Assembly: GCA_024239075.1 (NCBI GenBank) | Contig: JANBVI010000076.1 | Span: 62,001-126,000, forward strand | Reading direction: 5' to 3' | DNA from: Fischerella sp. CENA71 | GTDB lineage: Bacteria > Cyanobacteriota > Cyanobacteriia > Cyanobacteriales > Nostocaceae | DNA length: 64,000 nucleotides | Part shown: positions 34,527 to 42,519 of the stretch, one piece after another | How the letters are laid out: each line of letters opens with the position of its first letter | Position numbering within the stretch: the stretch's first letter is position 1 | Position numbers and translations under genes: made by a program | Notes under the pieces: generated by a model | Database searches by the model: none | The model's input: only the letters and a program-made list of their open reading frames with translations | What the model was told of the DNA's origin: nothing

Positions 34527-34965
34527 TGTCACTTCTAAGTACGGATGTGAATTCTGCTTTAGGTTAATCTTCTGTGCTGGTAGAATGTCAGCCTGACAAG
34601 ACTTAGAAACAATGAGGGGGAAATTCACCTTTTCTGCACTCCTTACAACCAATTAGCAATTTTTATACTCTCTAAATTGCAAAAATGTCGATGATATCAC
34701 TCATATATGGGGTCGGGGATCGGAGATCGGGAATTGGGGATCGGGGATGACAAGGGAGACAAGGAACCTCTTAGCAGGAAGACGTGGTGACAAAGGAAAA
34801 TAAGCAATCCCCGATCCCGATTCCCCGATTCCCGATTCCCGACCTTCACTCCAAGAGTAGAGGTTATAGTAAAAATATTTTATAATTCCTATTTTCTAAT
34901 TATTTATCTCGAACCTCAAATTTTTAATTTAAAGAAACAAAATATATGAAAAAATTATTGCAACT
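34527..34965. other. divergent promoter region with inverted STRR
   Basis: Lies between the divergent beta-helix and thiE genes. It is dominated by the large inverted heptamer array at 34709-34845. The 120 bp before thiE are AT-rich and probably carry its promoter. No TPP riboswitch signature was found. Confidence 0.5.
34709..34845. repeat. large inverted heptamer array (GGGGATC / GATCCCC)
   Basis: About 40 bp of GGGATCGG-type heptamers (34709-34749) face about 40 bp of complementary CCCCGATT-type heptamers (34808-34845). As RNA or single strand, the region would form a long imperfect hairpin. Confidence 0.75.
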
Positions 34966-36111
34966 ATGAAAGGAATTGACTGTTACGATCAAAACACTAA
35001 TGGGATTGTTGTAATGGTCGAGCCATACAGCCAAAAAGAGCAAGTAAGTCAAGTTATTTGTCGCATTTTAGATGCAAATTTAGATCGTGCGCGTGAAGGT
35101 TTGCGAATTATTGAGGAATGGTGTCGCTTTGGTTTAAATAATACCCAGTTCACTGGGGAATGCAAGCGGATGCGGCAAGAATTAGCAACCTGGCATACTG
35201 CTGATTTAAGGGCGGCTCGAGATACACCGGGTGATCCTGGTACTGAATTAACCCATCCCCAGGAAGAACAGCGTGCTAGTATCAAATCTTTGCTACAAGC
35301 TAACTTCTGTCGAGTAGAAGAAGCGATGCGGGTGCTGGAAGAATATGGCAAGCTTTATCACCCAAATATGGGGAAAGCTTTGAAGCAGATGCGTTACCGC
35401 GTTTACACCCTAGAAAGTAATTTGATGGGCTATCAACGACATCAGTTACTTGTGCGATCGCATTTGTATCTTGTTACCTCCCCCAGTGACAAAATACTAG
35501 ATACAGTCGAAGCTGCCCTCAAAGGAGGATTAACTCTAGTACAGTATCGCGATAAGAAAGTAGATGATGCTGTTCGTCTCCAACAAGCTCAAAAATTACG
35601 GCAGTTATGCCATACTTATAACGCCATTTTTATTATCAATGACCGAGTAGATATAGCTTTGGCTGTTGATGCAGACGGGGTACACCTGGGACAACAAGAT
35701 ATGCCCATTGCTATAGCTCGACAATTGCTGGGACCTCACCGCTTGATTGGTCGCTCTACCACAAATTCTGAAGAAATGCAACGGGCTATCAAAGAAGGAG
35801 CAGATTATATCGGTGTTGGGCCTGTTTATGAAACTCCTACAAAAGAAGGTAAGCCTGCTGCTGGTTTAGAATATGTTCGTTACGTTGCGAAAAATTGTTC
35901 TATCCCTTGGTTTGCTATTGGCGGTATCGATCCCAACAACATCAATGATGTGATTGATGCTGGGGCGAAGCGTGTAGCAGTAGTGCGTGGCATCATGCAA
36001 GCCGAACAACCAACTTTAGTGACACAATATTTTCTATCGCAGCTCAATCGTATTCAACCAGATCCTGATCATTCCTATGTCGAATCAAATTACTATCCAG
36101 ATCAATGGTGA
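34966..36111 (+). CDS. thiE: thiamine-phosphate synthase with cyanobacterial N-terminal domain
   Basis: 381 residues, long for ThiE (about 210). Residues about 25-155 are the extra domain seen in cyanobacterial ThiE proteins (ILDANLDRAREGLRIIEEW, FCRVEEAMRVLEEYGKL). From about 165 comes the TIM-barrel synthase: LYLVTSP, GGLTLVQYRDKK, IINDRVDIALAVDADGVHLG, IGRSTTNSEE, GADYIGVGPVYETPTKEG and FAIGGIDPNNI. It joins HMP pyrophosphate and thiazole phosphate to make thiamine phosphate. A second ATG at 35014 (MVEPYSQ) is an equally good start. The 3' end overlaps thiS by 35 bp, so the two are translated together. Confidence 0.95.
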   Translation: MKGIDCYDQNTNGIVVMVEPYSQKEQVSQVICRILDANLDRAREGLRIIEEWCRFGLNNTQFTGECKRMRQELATWHTADLRAARDTPGDPGTELTHPQEEQRASIKSLLQANFCRVEEAMRVLEEYGKLYHPNMGKALKQMRYRVYTLESNLMGYQRHQLLVRSHLYLVTSPSDKILDTVEAALKGGLTLVQYRDKKVDDAVRLQQAQKLRQLCHTYNAIFIINDRVDIALAVDADGVHLGQQDMPIAIARQLLGPHRLIGRSTTNSEEMQRAIKEGADYIGVGPVYETPTKEGKPAAGLEYVRYVAKNCSIPWFAIGGIDPNNINDVIDAGAKRVAVVRGIMQAEQPTLVTQYFLSQLNRIQPDPDHSYVESNYYPDQW

Positions 36112-36289
36112 ACCTCGTAGCTGCTTACCTCAAACTGTTCTACCTGAATTACTTCAGCAATTAGGGTTTAATCCTCGCTTGGTGGCAGTAGAATACAACG
36201 GTGAAATTTTACACCGTCAGTTTTGGCAGGAAACAAAAGTACAGCAAGGCGATCGCTTAGAAATTGTCACTATTGTTGGTGGGGGGTAA
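36077..36289 (+). CDS. thiS: ThiS sulfur carrier protein
   Basis: 70 residues with the ubiquitin-like ThiS pattern: ITIQINGEPR at the front, VAVEYNGEILHR in the middle, GDRLEIVTIVGGG at the end. The terminal Gly-Gly is the site of adenylation and thiocarboxylate formation that feeds sulfur to thiazole synthase. It overlaps the end of thiE by 35 bp in another frame, which indicates translational coupling. thiG is not in the window. Confidence 0.94.
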   Translation: MSNQITIQINGEPRSCLPQTVLPELLQQLGFNPRLVAVEYNGEILHRQFWQETKVQQGDRLEIVTIVGGG

Positions 36290-36341
36290 TGGGAAACATA
36301 GGGAGACACGGAGGACACGGGAAACAAGGAAAATTTGTTTC

Positions 36342-37574
36342 CTAAGTCAGTAAACAAGAATAGCGAGATTCAGGGATATAAAGCCATCGGTGCAGGCTTC
36401 TTTTGTTTGCTAGTATTTTTCCCCTACGTCCTAGTTGTTCACGTAGTTGCTGGTTTTCACAAAGCTGGCGAAATGCTTGAAACATTTCTAAACCAGAATA
36501 GGGATTGACAATTAAGCCGTTTTCCCCGTGGCGGACTGTATCTGTCACCCAACCAAAGTTTGAGGCAATAATAGGTTTACCAAAGTAAGCTGCCTCTAAG
36601 TAGACCATGCCAAAACCTAAGTAACTGCGAGCGCTGCGATCAAATAAAGTCAGTAAAGCAAATATATCGCAAGCTGCATAGTAACCAGCTAATTCCCGTT
36701 CAGCAACATGTCCAGCAAAGTGTACCCATTTGTCCAAGCGCAAGCGTCGTACTTGAGATTGTAATTGTGCCTCAAAAGGGCCTTGTCCACACAGTATGTA
36801 ATGAACCTCAAACCCGAAAGTGAGCAGCAGGGGTAGATTATCTATGATTAAATCAAAACCTTTATATTGTTGTAGACAGCCGACCGAGAGAATGACTACT
36901 GCATGTTCTGGAATGTCGTGGTTGTTGCGTACCCGTAGACGTAATTCCTCAATTGCAGTAGGACTAGCTACACCGAATTTTTTTCTTCTAACTACAGGAT
37001 GAAGAACGTGAGTGGGAGTGTTGATCTGAAAATGAGTGGTGAGTAAATCTCGTGTCCAACCACTGTTGCAAACAATACCTTCTGCTCTTTTTAAAGTCCA
37101 TGCAAACAGCGATCGCATGATTGGATTGCGTAAAGTATATAAAATATCATTCCCATGTAGATAGATAAAAAAGCGGATAGGTAAAAGATAGCTCAAAAGC
37201 AACAGTGAAATAAAATCGTAGCCATGACCCCATTCGATATAGCGGTAATGATAGCGAAAATAAAGTTTGATTGCGAAAATAGCTGACCAAACTATATTTA
37301 GAGTTGGTTTGAGGATATTGTTGCTCAAACCATCACGCCAAAACTGAGGAATGTGCCAACGATATACAGGAAATAACTGTGACTTATCAAAAGCTTTATC
37401 TCCTGCACAACTAGCAGTCAGAAGAATTACCCGATCTGTATCTTGTAGACAGCGATTATAAATATACTCCTCGATACCACCTTCTCTGGGTAGAAAAGTG
37501 CGGCATACGACTAGAATATCTGGAGATACAGTTTGTTCTCCAACGGTTGCTACCCTTGATGAAATCTGTTCCAT
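36342..37574 (-). CDS. GT4-family glycosyltransferase
   Basis: 410 residues, GT-B fold. The N-terminal half starts DILVVCRTFLPREGGIEEYI, the donor-independent Rossmann domain. The C-terminal half has VVILSVGCLQQYKGFDLIID, FAGHVAERELAGYYAACDIF, and the EX7E region FGMVYLEAAYFGKPIIASNF with NGLIVNPYSG. It probably transfers a nucleotide-activated sugar to polysaccharide, glycolipid or protein. The acceptor is unknown. It is convergent with thiS and not in a polysaccharide cluster. Confidence 0.88.
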   Translation of the reverse strand: MEQISSRVATVGEQTVSPDILVVCRTFLPREGGIEEYIYNRCLQDTDRVILLTASCAGDKAFDKSQLFPVYRWHIPQFWRDGLSNNILKPTLNIVWSAIFAIKLYFRYHYRYIEWGHGYDFISLLLLSYLLPIRFFIYLHGNDILYTLRNPIMRSLFAWTLKRAEGIVCNSGWTRDLLTTHFQINTPTHVLHPVVRRKKFGVASPTAIEELRLRVRNNHDIPEHAVVILSVGCLQQYKGFDLIIDNLPLLLTFGFEVHYILCGQGPFEAQLQSQVRRLRLDKWVHFAGHVAERELAGYYAACDIFALLTLFDRSARSYLGFGMVYLEAAYFGKPIIASNFGWVTDTVRHGENGLIVNPYSGLEMFQAFRQLCENQQLREQLGRRGKILANKRSLHRWLYIPESRYSCLLT

Positions 37575-37629
37575 CAGAAATTTAATAAATAAAATTTAAA
37601 AACTTATTCCGCTGTTGGTTGATAGTAAA

Positions 37630-37703
37630 GGCGTACAAATGTACGCCCTACTGAATTAATAATTACATCAATTTCAAGTGTTGTCACACAACTAATTCAG
37701 TAG
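37630..37703. repeat. GGCGTAC palindrome with CTACTGAATTA inverted repeat
   Basis: GGCGTAC-AAAT-GTACGCC (37630-37647) is directly followed by CTACTGAATTA (37648-37658). That pairs with TAATTCAGTAG at 37693-37703. Confidence 0.6.
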
Positions 37704-37930
37704 TGCGCTACACATTCTTAACACACTTCCCAGATTTGATATTCACTTTATTAATCAACTCTTAACACTATTATTTTAAGAACTTGTAGCTCTTGGGTTT
37801 ATAGTTGCGATCGCTACATCTCTAGCTGCATAATCGCAAAAAATTGTGTAACCGTTACTTAGTATAGATGTAATCAGTAGAATAACTAAATACCATCAAA
37901 ATGTTCTGCCAAAATGCCGAATAGAAGTGG

Positions 37931-38078
37931 TTGGGGATCGGGGAAAGGGGATCGGGGAGCAGGGAGCAGGGAGCAGGGAGCAAACATTTGGTTATTCTCC
38001 TTTGTAAGCATGTCTAAGAGCTAAGAGATCCCTTGTCCCCGATCCCCGATCCCTAATCCCCTTTCCCCGATTCCTAAA
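37931..38078. repeat. heptamer STRR (GGGGATC, GGGAGCA, CCCCGAT)
   Basis: GGAGCAGGGAGCAGGGAGCA is a clean 7-bp tandem. It is flanked by GGGATCGGGG on the left and CCCCGATCCCCGATCCC on the right, again forming complementary arms. Confidence 0.75.
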
Positions 38079-38283
38079 CAAGTACGGTTATTGCGACAGG
38101 ATTAGGCTGGAGGATAGCTGCAAACACAGGATAAGAAACGATAAATTTAAGATGTAGCTAGTGATGAGAGCTACTTTGATTTTGACATTCCCTGCATGGT
38201 ATAGGCTAGCGTCACTCACCAAACGCAAAAAAATTCCGCCTTTGGAAAAATATAATCAATATCGTTTTTCAAGTAACTGTGTT

Positions 38284-39279
38284 ATGCATAAAAAACTGCA
38301 AAAAGCCTTCAAACCACTTTTAAAACCGCTATTCCTCCTCTTTTTGGTGTTCACGTTGGCACTGAGTCATGCTGACGGCGCATTAGCAGCTAGTGGGGGT
38401 CGAATCGGTGGTGGTTCCTTCCGAATGCCTAGTAGTGGTCGTGGCTACTCCTCACCCCGCACTTATGCACCTCCCGGCGGTGGATACGGTGGAGGATACG
38501 GCGGTGGATATTATCCAGGGTATCCAGGTGGTGGATTCGGATTTCCTTTTATAGTGCCAGTATTTGGTTTTGGTGGTGGACTATTTGGCCTGTTGATTTT
38601 TTTGGCGATCGCTGGCTTTTTAGTACAATCATTCCGTCGTGCTGTTAGTGGTGGTGGTGGTGACGATATCGGTTACAGCAGCAACCCTACAGTTTCCATT
38701 AGTCAGTTACAAGTGGGTTTATTAGCTAATGCCCGTAGTTTACAACCAGAACTCAACTACATTGCCGAAACTGCTGATACCAATTCTTCACAGGGTAGAG
38801 CTGAAGTCTTACAAGAAGCTAGTCTCGCTTTACTCCGTCATCCAGAATATTGGGTCTATGCAGGTGGTGGTACTCAACAAGCACGTCTGAATGCAGCAGA
38901 ATCAACATTCAACCGTTTAGCATTGGCTGAACGTAGCAAGTTTAGCGAAGAAACTTTGTCTAACGTCAACAATCAGCTTAAAGCCGCAACTCGCAAAGAG
39001 GCTTTACCGTCTGCGGATGAACTCGACAACCCAACTCGCCTAATCAGCGAAGGCCCAGGAGAATACATCATTGTGACTTTGTTGGCTGCGACTCTCGGTA
39101 AATTTGAAATACCACAAATCAACAACGCCGATGATTTGCGTCAAGCCTTACGTCAAATTGGCAGTATTCCTGGTGAACAACTGTTAGCCTTTGAAGTACT
39201 ATGGACTCCGCAAGCAGAAGGCGATGTCCTGACTAGTGAAGATGTATTGGCACAATATCCAGAACTGAAACTGGTTTAA
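38284..39279 (+). CDS. DUF1517 membrane protein
   Basis: 331 residues from the ATG at 38284, which opens a good signal peptide (MHKKLQKAFKPLLKP, LFLLFLVFTLALSHADGALA). The frame is open 41 codons further to 38161, without signal-like sequence. A Gly/Tyr-rich segment (GGGYGGGYGGGYYPGYPGGG) and one membrane helix (FGGGLFGLLIFLAIAGFLV) follow. The soluble domain carries QLQVGLLANARSLQPELNYI, RHPEYWVYAGGG and EVLWTPQAEGDVLTSEDVLA, typical of DUF1517. The family occurs in cyanobacteria and chloroplasts, of uncertain function. Likely anchored with its C-terminal domain on one side of the thylakoid or inner membrane. Confidence 0.85.
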   Translation: MHKKLQKAFKPLLKPLFLLFLVFTLALSHADGALAASGGRIGGGSFRMPSSGRGYSSPRTYAPPGGGYGGGYGGGYYPGYPGGGFGFPFIVPVFGFGGGLFGLLIFLAIAGFLVQSFRRAVSGGGGDDIGYSSNPTVSISQLQVGLLANARSLQPELNYIAETADTNSSQGRAEVLQEASLALLRHPEYWVYAGGGTQQARLNAAESTFNRLALAERSKFSEETLSNVNNQLKAATRKEALPSADELDNPTRLISEGPGEYIIVTLLAATLGKFEIPQINNADDLRQALRQIGSIPGEQLLAFEVLWTPQAEGDVLTSEDVLAQYPELKLV

Positions 39280-39338
39280 TTATTGGTTTGTGTCGGGATA
39301 ACCGAAAAACTTTGCTCCTAAATTATTCGTGAACAAAA

Positions 39339-39372
39339 AGATCCCCGATTTCACGCAAGAAGTCGGGGATCT
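39339..39372 (+). terminator. AGATCCCCGA hairpin, probable terminator
   Basis: AGATCCCCGATTT and AAGTCGGGGATCT form a 13-bp stem with one G-U pair, 60 bp after the DUF1517 stop. Its arm equals the outer 13 bp of the IS1182 terminal repeats except for one base. Confidence 0.65.
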
Positions 39373-39535
39373 GGCTCTCTTAACTTCCCCTACACCCCTA
39401 GTTCTGGTCATCGCGAAACTCCAACATGAAAGGAAGCGTCAATACGTAAGGATTATCATTAAATCTGCAACAATAATTTTAGAGAAAACAGTCACGATTA
39501 CGTAATTAACTAGACTGAAAAATAAGGTTGTGGTT

Positions 39536-40750
39536 ATGCGATTCTCCCAACTACCCAGGTCTATTCGACAACTCGGAACCCATTTATTAGCCATAATTTT
39601 AGGAGTTGTACTAACTGTTGGCACTCTCCAAGTGTCACCTTCCCAAGCTGACCCAGCACCTAAGTCAGTTACAAATGATACGCCACAACTTATTGCTCAA
39701 AAGCAATCACCCGCAGCAGCAGCTATTGGTAACACTAGCTTTGTGACTGCGGCTGTGAATCGTGTAGGTAATGCCGTGGTACGGATTGATACTGAACGCA
39801 CAGTTACCCGTCGTCTCCCTGATATTTATGATGACCCATTCTTCCGGAGATTTTTTGGTGAAAGTTTGCCTCAACAGTTACCCCCGGAACAATTACGCGG
39901 TTTAGGTTCTGGTTTCATTATTGACAAAAGTGGCTTAGTTATGACTAACGCCCATGTAGTCGATAATGCTGATAAAGTTACAGTCCGCCTTAAAGATGGG
40001 CGCACTTTTGAGGGCAAAGTTCAAGGTGTGGATGAAGTCACTGATTTGGCTATAGTCAAGATTAACGCTGGCGGTGATTTACCTGTAGCGCCTTTGGGTT
40101 CTTCTTCTAATGTCCAAGTAGGTGACTGGGCGATCGCAGTTGGTAATCCCTTGGGATTTGATAACACCGTCACCTTGGGAATTGTCAGTACCCTCAGACG
40201 TTCTAGCGCCCAAGTTGGTATCCCTGACAAGCGCTTGGACTTTATTCAAACAGATGCTGCAATTAACCCTGGAAACTCTGGTGGCCCGTTATTAAATGAT
40301 CGAGGCGAAGTCATCGGTATTAACACAGCAATTCGTGCTGATGCAATGGGGATTGGGTTTGCCATTCCTATCGACAAAGCCAAACAAATCACAGCTCAAC
40401 TGCAACGCGGTGGTAAAGTAGCTCATCCTTACTTGGGTGTGCAAATGGTAACTCTCACATCCCAGTTAGCTAAAGAAAGCAACAATGACCCCAATTCTCA
40501 GTTTCTGATTCCAGAAGTGAACGGAGTTTTGGTAATGCGGGTTTTACCCAATTCTCCAGCGGCTACAGCAGGTATCCGACGCGGAGATGTGATCACCCAA
40601 ATTAATGGACAAGCGATCACTAGTGCTGAACAACTGCAAAATCTTGTGGAAGACACTCGCATCGGCCAGGTGCTCCAGGTGAAAGTCCAACGCGGAAATC
40701 AGACACAGCAATTATCAGTACGCACAGCTGAATTAAAGGGTGCTTCGTAA
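39536..40750 (+). CDS. HhoA/DegP-type trypsin-like serine protease with PDZ domain
   Basis: 404 residues from the ATG at 39536. A GTG at 39530 is also in frame but lies only two bases from the AAGG ribosome site. A signal peptide is present ([20 protein letters not shown] then QADP). The catalytic triad is His in TNAHVV (about 140), Asp in [10 protein letters not shown] (about 170) and Ser in NPGNSGGPL (about 248). One PDZ domain occupies about 300-395 ([20 protein letters not shown]). It is an exported protease of the periplasm or thylakoid lumen for damaged proteins. hhoA, hhoB and htrA cannot be separated with certainty. A perfect palindrome follows the stop. Confidence 0.93.
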   Translation: MRFSQLPRSIRQLGTHLLAIILGVVLTVGTLQVSPSQADPAPKSVTNDTPQLIAQKQSPAAAAIGNTSFVTAAVNRVGNAVVRIDTERTVTRRLPDIYDDPFFRRFFGESLPQQLPPEQLRGLGSGFIIDKSGLVMTNAHVVDNADKVTVRLKDGRTFEGKVQGVDEVTDLAIVKINAGGDLPVAPLGSSSNVQVGDWAIAVGNPLGFDNTVTLGIVSTLRRSSAQVGIPDKRLDFIQTDAAINPGNSGGPLLNDRGEVIGINTAIRADAMGIGFAIPIDKAKQITAQLQRGGKVAHPYLGVQMVTLTSQLAKESNNDPNSQFLIPEVNGVLVMRVLPNSPAATAGIRRGDVITQINGQAITSAEQLQNLVEDTRIGQVLQVKVQRGNQTQQLSVRTAELKGAS

Positions 40751-40756
40751 TTAGTT

Positions 40757-40784
40757 GTAGAGACGTGCCATGGCACGTCTCTAC
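40757..40784. repeat. perfect 28-bp palindrome of the GTAGAGAC family
   Basis: GTAGAGACGTGCCA and its exact complement meet without a loop, 7 bp after the protease stop. It belongs to the same repeat family as the elements at 4423, 8620, 52202 and 53385 and may end transcription of the protease gene. Confidence 0.75.
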
Positions 40785-40827
40785 ATTGATTTTCCAGACA
40801 ACGAACTACAAACAAATGGCAACTAAT

Positions 40828-41208
40828 TTATTTTTTTGTCAAAAACTGACGCAAACTTAGTAAATTCAAACTTTGTCCTAAAGCAAGTGGCAAAATTGAG
40901 ATTCCTTCTAGGCGAGATTGTACCCAACCTTCTCCCCAATACCATTCGTGAAAACCATCAATTCCTTGACTCAGGATTAAGCGCAGACAATTAGAATCTG
41001 CGACATCGACTTGATGATGAATTGCAACTGGTCCGAATCGAGTTGTAAACTGAAATCCTGGATGTAATTGTTCTGGCATTCCGGTGGGAAGACGACCGGA
41101 AAGTAACCATTTTTCTAGTTGTGTAGGACGCAGCAGACTGTCACTAATAGCAGTTGCTGGTGCTTCTATTTCTATCCTGAGTTGAGTTTTTTGAAAATTA
41201 CCTAGCAT
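40828..41208 (-). CDS. SRPBCC-fold (START/cyclase-like) protein
   Basis: 126 residues from the ATG at 41208. The frame extends to 41295 but the extra 29 residues are hydrophobic and unlike the family. LRIEIEAPATAISDSLLRPT, the Trp-containing EKWLLSG and HEWYWGEGWVQSRLEGISIL match the SRPBCC helix-grip fold, which binds hydrophobic ligands. The ligand is unknown. It converges with the protease gene and is divergent from hslO. Confidence 0.7.
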   Translation of the reverse strand: MLGNFQKTQLRIEIEAPATAISDSLLRPTQLEKWLLSGRLPTGMPEQLHPGFQFTTRFGPVAIHHQVDVADSNCLRLILSQGIDGFHEWYWGEGWVQSRLEGISILPLALGQSLNLLSLRQFLTKK

Positions 41209-41459
41209 TGTTGATGCGATCGCTCTTTCTTTTAGTATGACAAAGACTGGGATGAACTGTATTAAATGCATCTGCCACTGATAGCGATCGCACACCTAGA
41301 GACTTCCACATCAAAAATATCTAGTTGCAAGGGAGAAGGGAAAGCCGCTTGTGCTTGGTACGGTTATTATCATCTTTGTTTCATATATTCACTCACTTTT
41401 GATCAAGCTATGAATTTAAAATAAAGAAAGTAAAATTGTAAAGAAATGTAAGGATTTTC

Positions 41460-42365
41460 ATGGCGGATCAATTAATTCGCGCTACAGCAGCCGATGGTGG
41501 AATTCGTGCAGTCGGTGCAATTACTACTCGTCTGACAGAAGAAGCACGACGGCGCCATCAGATGTCTTATGTAGCAACAGCTGCTTTGGGGCGGACGATG
41601 ACAGCTGGCTTGTTGATGGCATCTAGCATGAAGCGAACTGGCTCTAGAGTCAACATTCGAGTTAAAGGTGATGGGCCTTTGGGTGGTATACTTATAGATG
41701 CAGGTCTAGATGGCACAGTACGTGGTTATGTAGGTAACCCAACGGTGGAACTACCCCCCAATACTAAAGGCAAGTTGGATGTTGGTGGTGCAGTTGGTGA
41801 CGGCTTTCTTTATGTAGTACGGGATATTGGCTACGGCTACCCCTACTCTAGTACAGTTGAACTGGTTTCTGGTGAAATCGGAGATGACGTAGCTCATTAC
41901 CTGGTGACATCAGAACAAACACCTTCAGCCCTAGTATTAGGTGTATTTATAGAACCAAATGGAGTGACACAAGCAGGTGGTCTACTAGTACAAGTTTTGC
42001 CGAAAGCAGCCAGGGATGAAGCTTTAATAGAAACTTTAGAATCGCGAGTTGCAGCTTTAAGCGGGTTTACGCCTCTACTGCAAGCAGGTAAGTCCTTAAC
42101 AGAAATTTTTCAAGACTTGCTGGGAGATATGGGAGTGTCGTTATTTCCCGAAACTCAAATGCTACGCTTCCACTGTGGTTGCTCTTTTGATAGAGTTTTA
42201 GGAGCGCTGAAGATGTTGGGAGAAGATGAACTGCAAGACATGATTATCAAAGACAATGGTGCAGAGGCAACTTGTGATTTTTGTGGCACAGTTTACCAAG
42301 CAAGTAGCGATCATTTAGCTCAATTAATCGTTGATTTGCAAGCAGAATCATCTGCTACCAGATAA
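41460..42365 (+). CDS. hslO: redox-regulated chaperone Hsp33
   Basis: 301 residues, full length. The core carries LIRATAADGGIRAVGAITT and GDGPLGGILIDAG. The C-terminal redox switch has Cys239/Cys241 (FHCGCSFDRV) and Cys272/Cys275 (TCDFCGTVY), the four zinc ligands. Oxidation releases zinc, unfolds the switch and activates holding of unfolded cytoplasmic proteins. The start is supported by AAGGA upstream of the ATG. It is followed by the 42520 gene on the same strand 154 bp later. Confidence 0.96.
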   Translation: MADQLIRATAADGGIRAVGAITTRLTEEARRRHQMSYVATAALGRTMTAGLLMASSMKRTGSRVNIRVKGDGPLGGILIDAGLDGTVRGYVGNPTVELPPNTKGKLDVGGAVGDGFLYVVRDIGYGYPYSSTVELVSGEIGDDVAHYLVTSEQTPSALVLGVFIEPNGVTQAGGLLVQVLPKAARDEALIETLESRVAALSGFTPLLQAGKSLTEIFQDLLGDMGVSLFPETQMLRFHCGCSFDRVLGALKMLGEDELQDMIIKDNGAEATCDFCGTVYQASSDHLAQLIVDLQAESSATR

Positions 42366-42519
42366 GAGTATACAATCATGCTGGATTTGAAGGGTGGTAA
42401 TGATATCTATGGAGATAGAACTATGCAAGAGGTAGATTTTTCTTGGTGAGAAAGTTAGCATGGCAACAGCATAGTTGCGATTCAGAGCAGATCGCTATTA
42501 AACTACTTTGGTGTGAGAG

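Larger units (their letters stand above)
37575..38283. other. 709-bp intergenic region with two repeat elements
   Basis: Contains the inverted-repeat element at 37630-37703 and the heptamer array at 37931-38078. Frames upstream of 38284 are open to 38161 but the true start of the DUF1517 gene is taken as 38284. No RNA gene was recognised. Confidence 0.5.

Noticed and set aside
34653-34965. TPP riboswitch upstream of thiE
   Set aside because: I looked for the CTGAGA and ACCTGATC-type core and did not find it. The space is heptamer repeats and AT-rich sequence.
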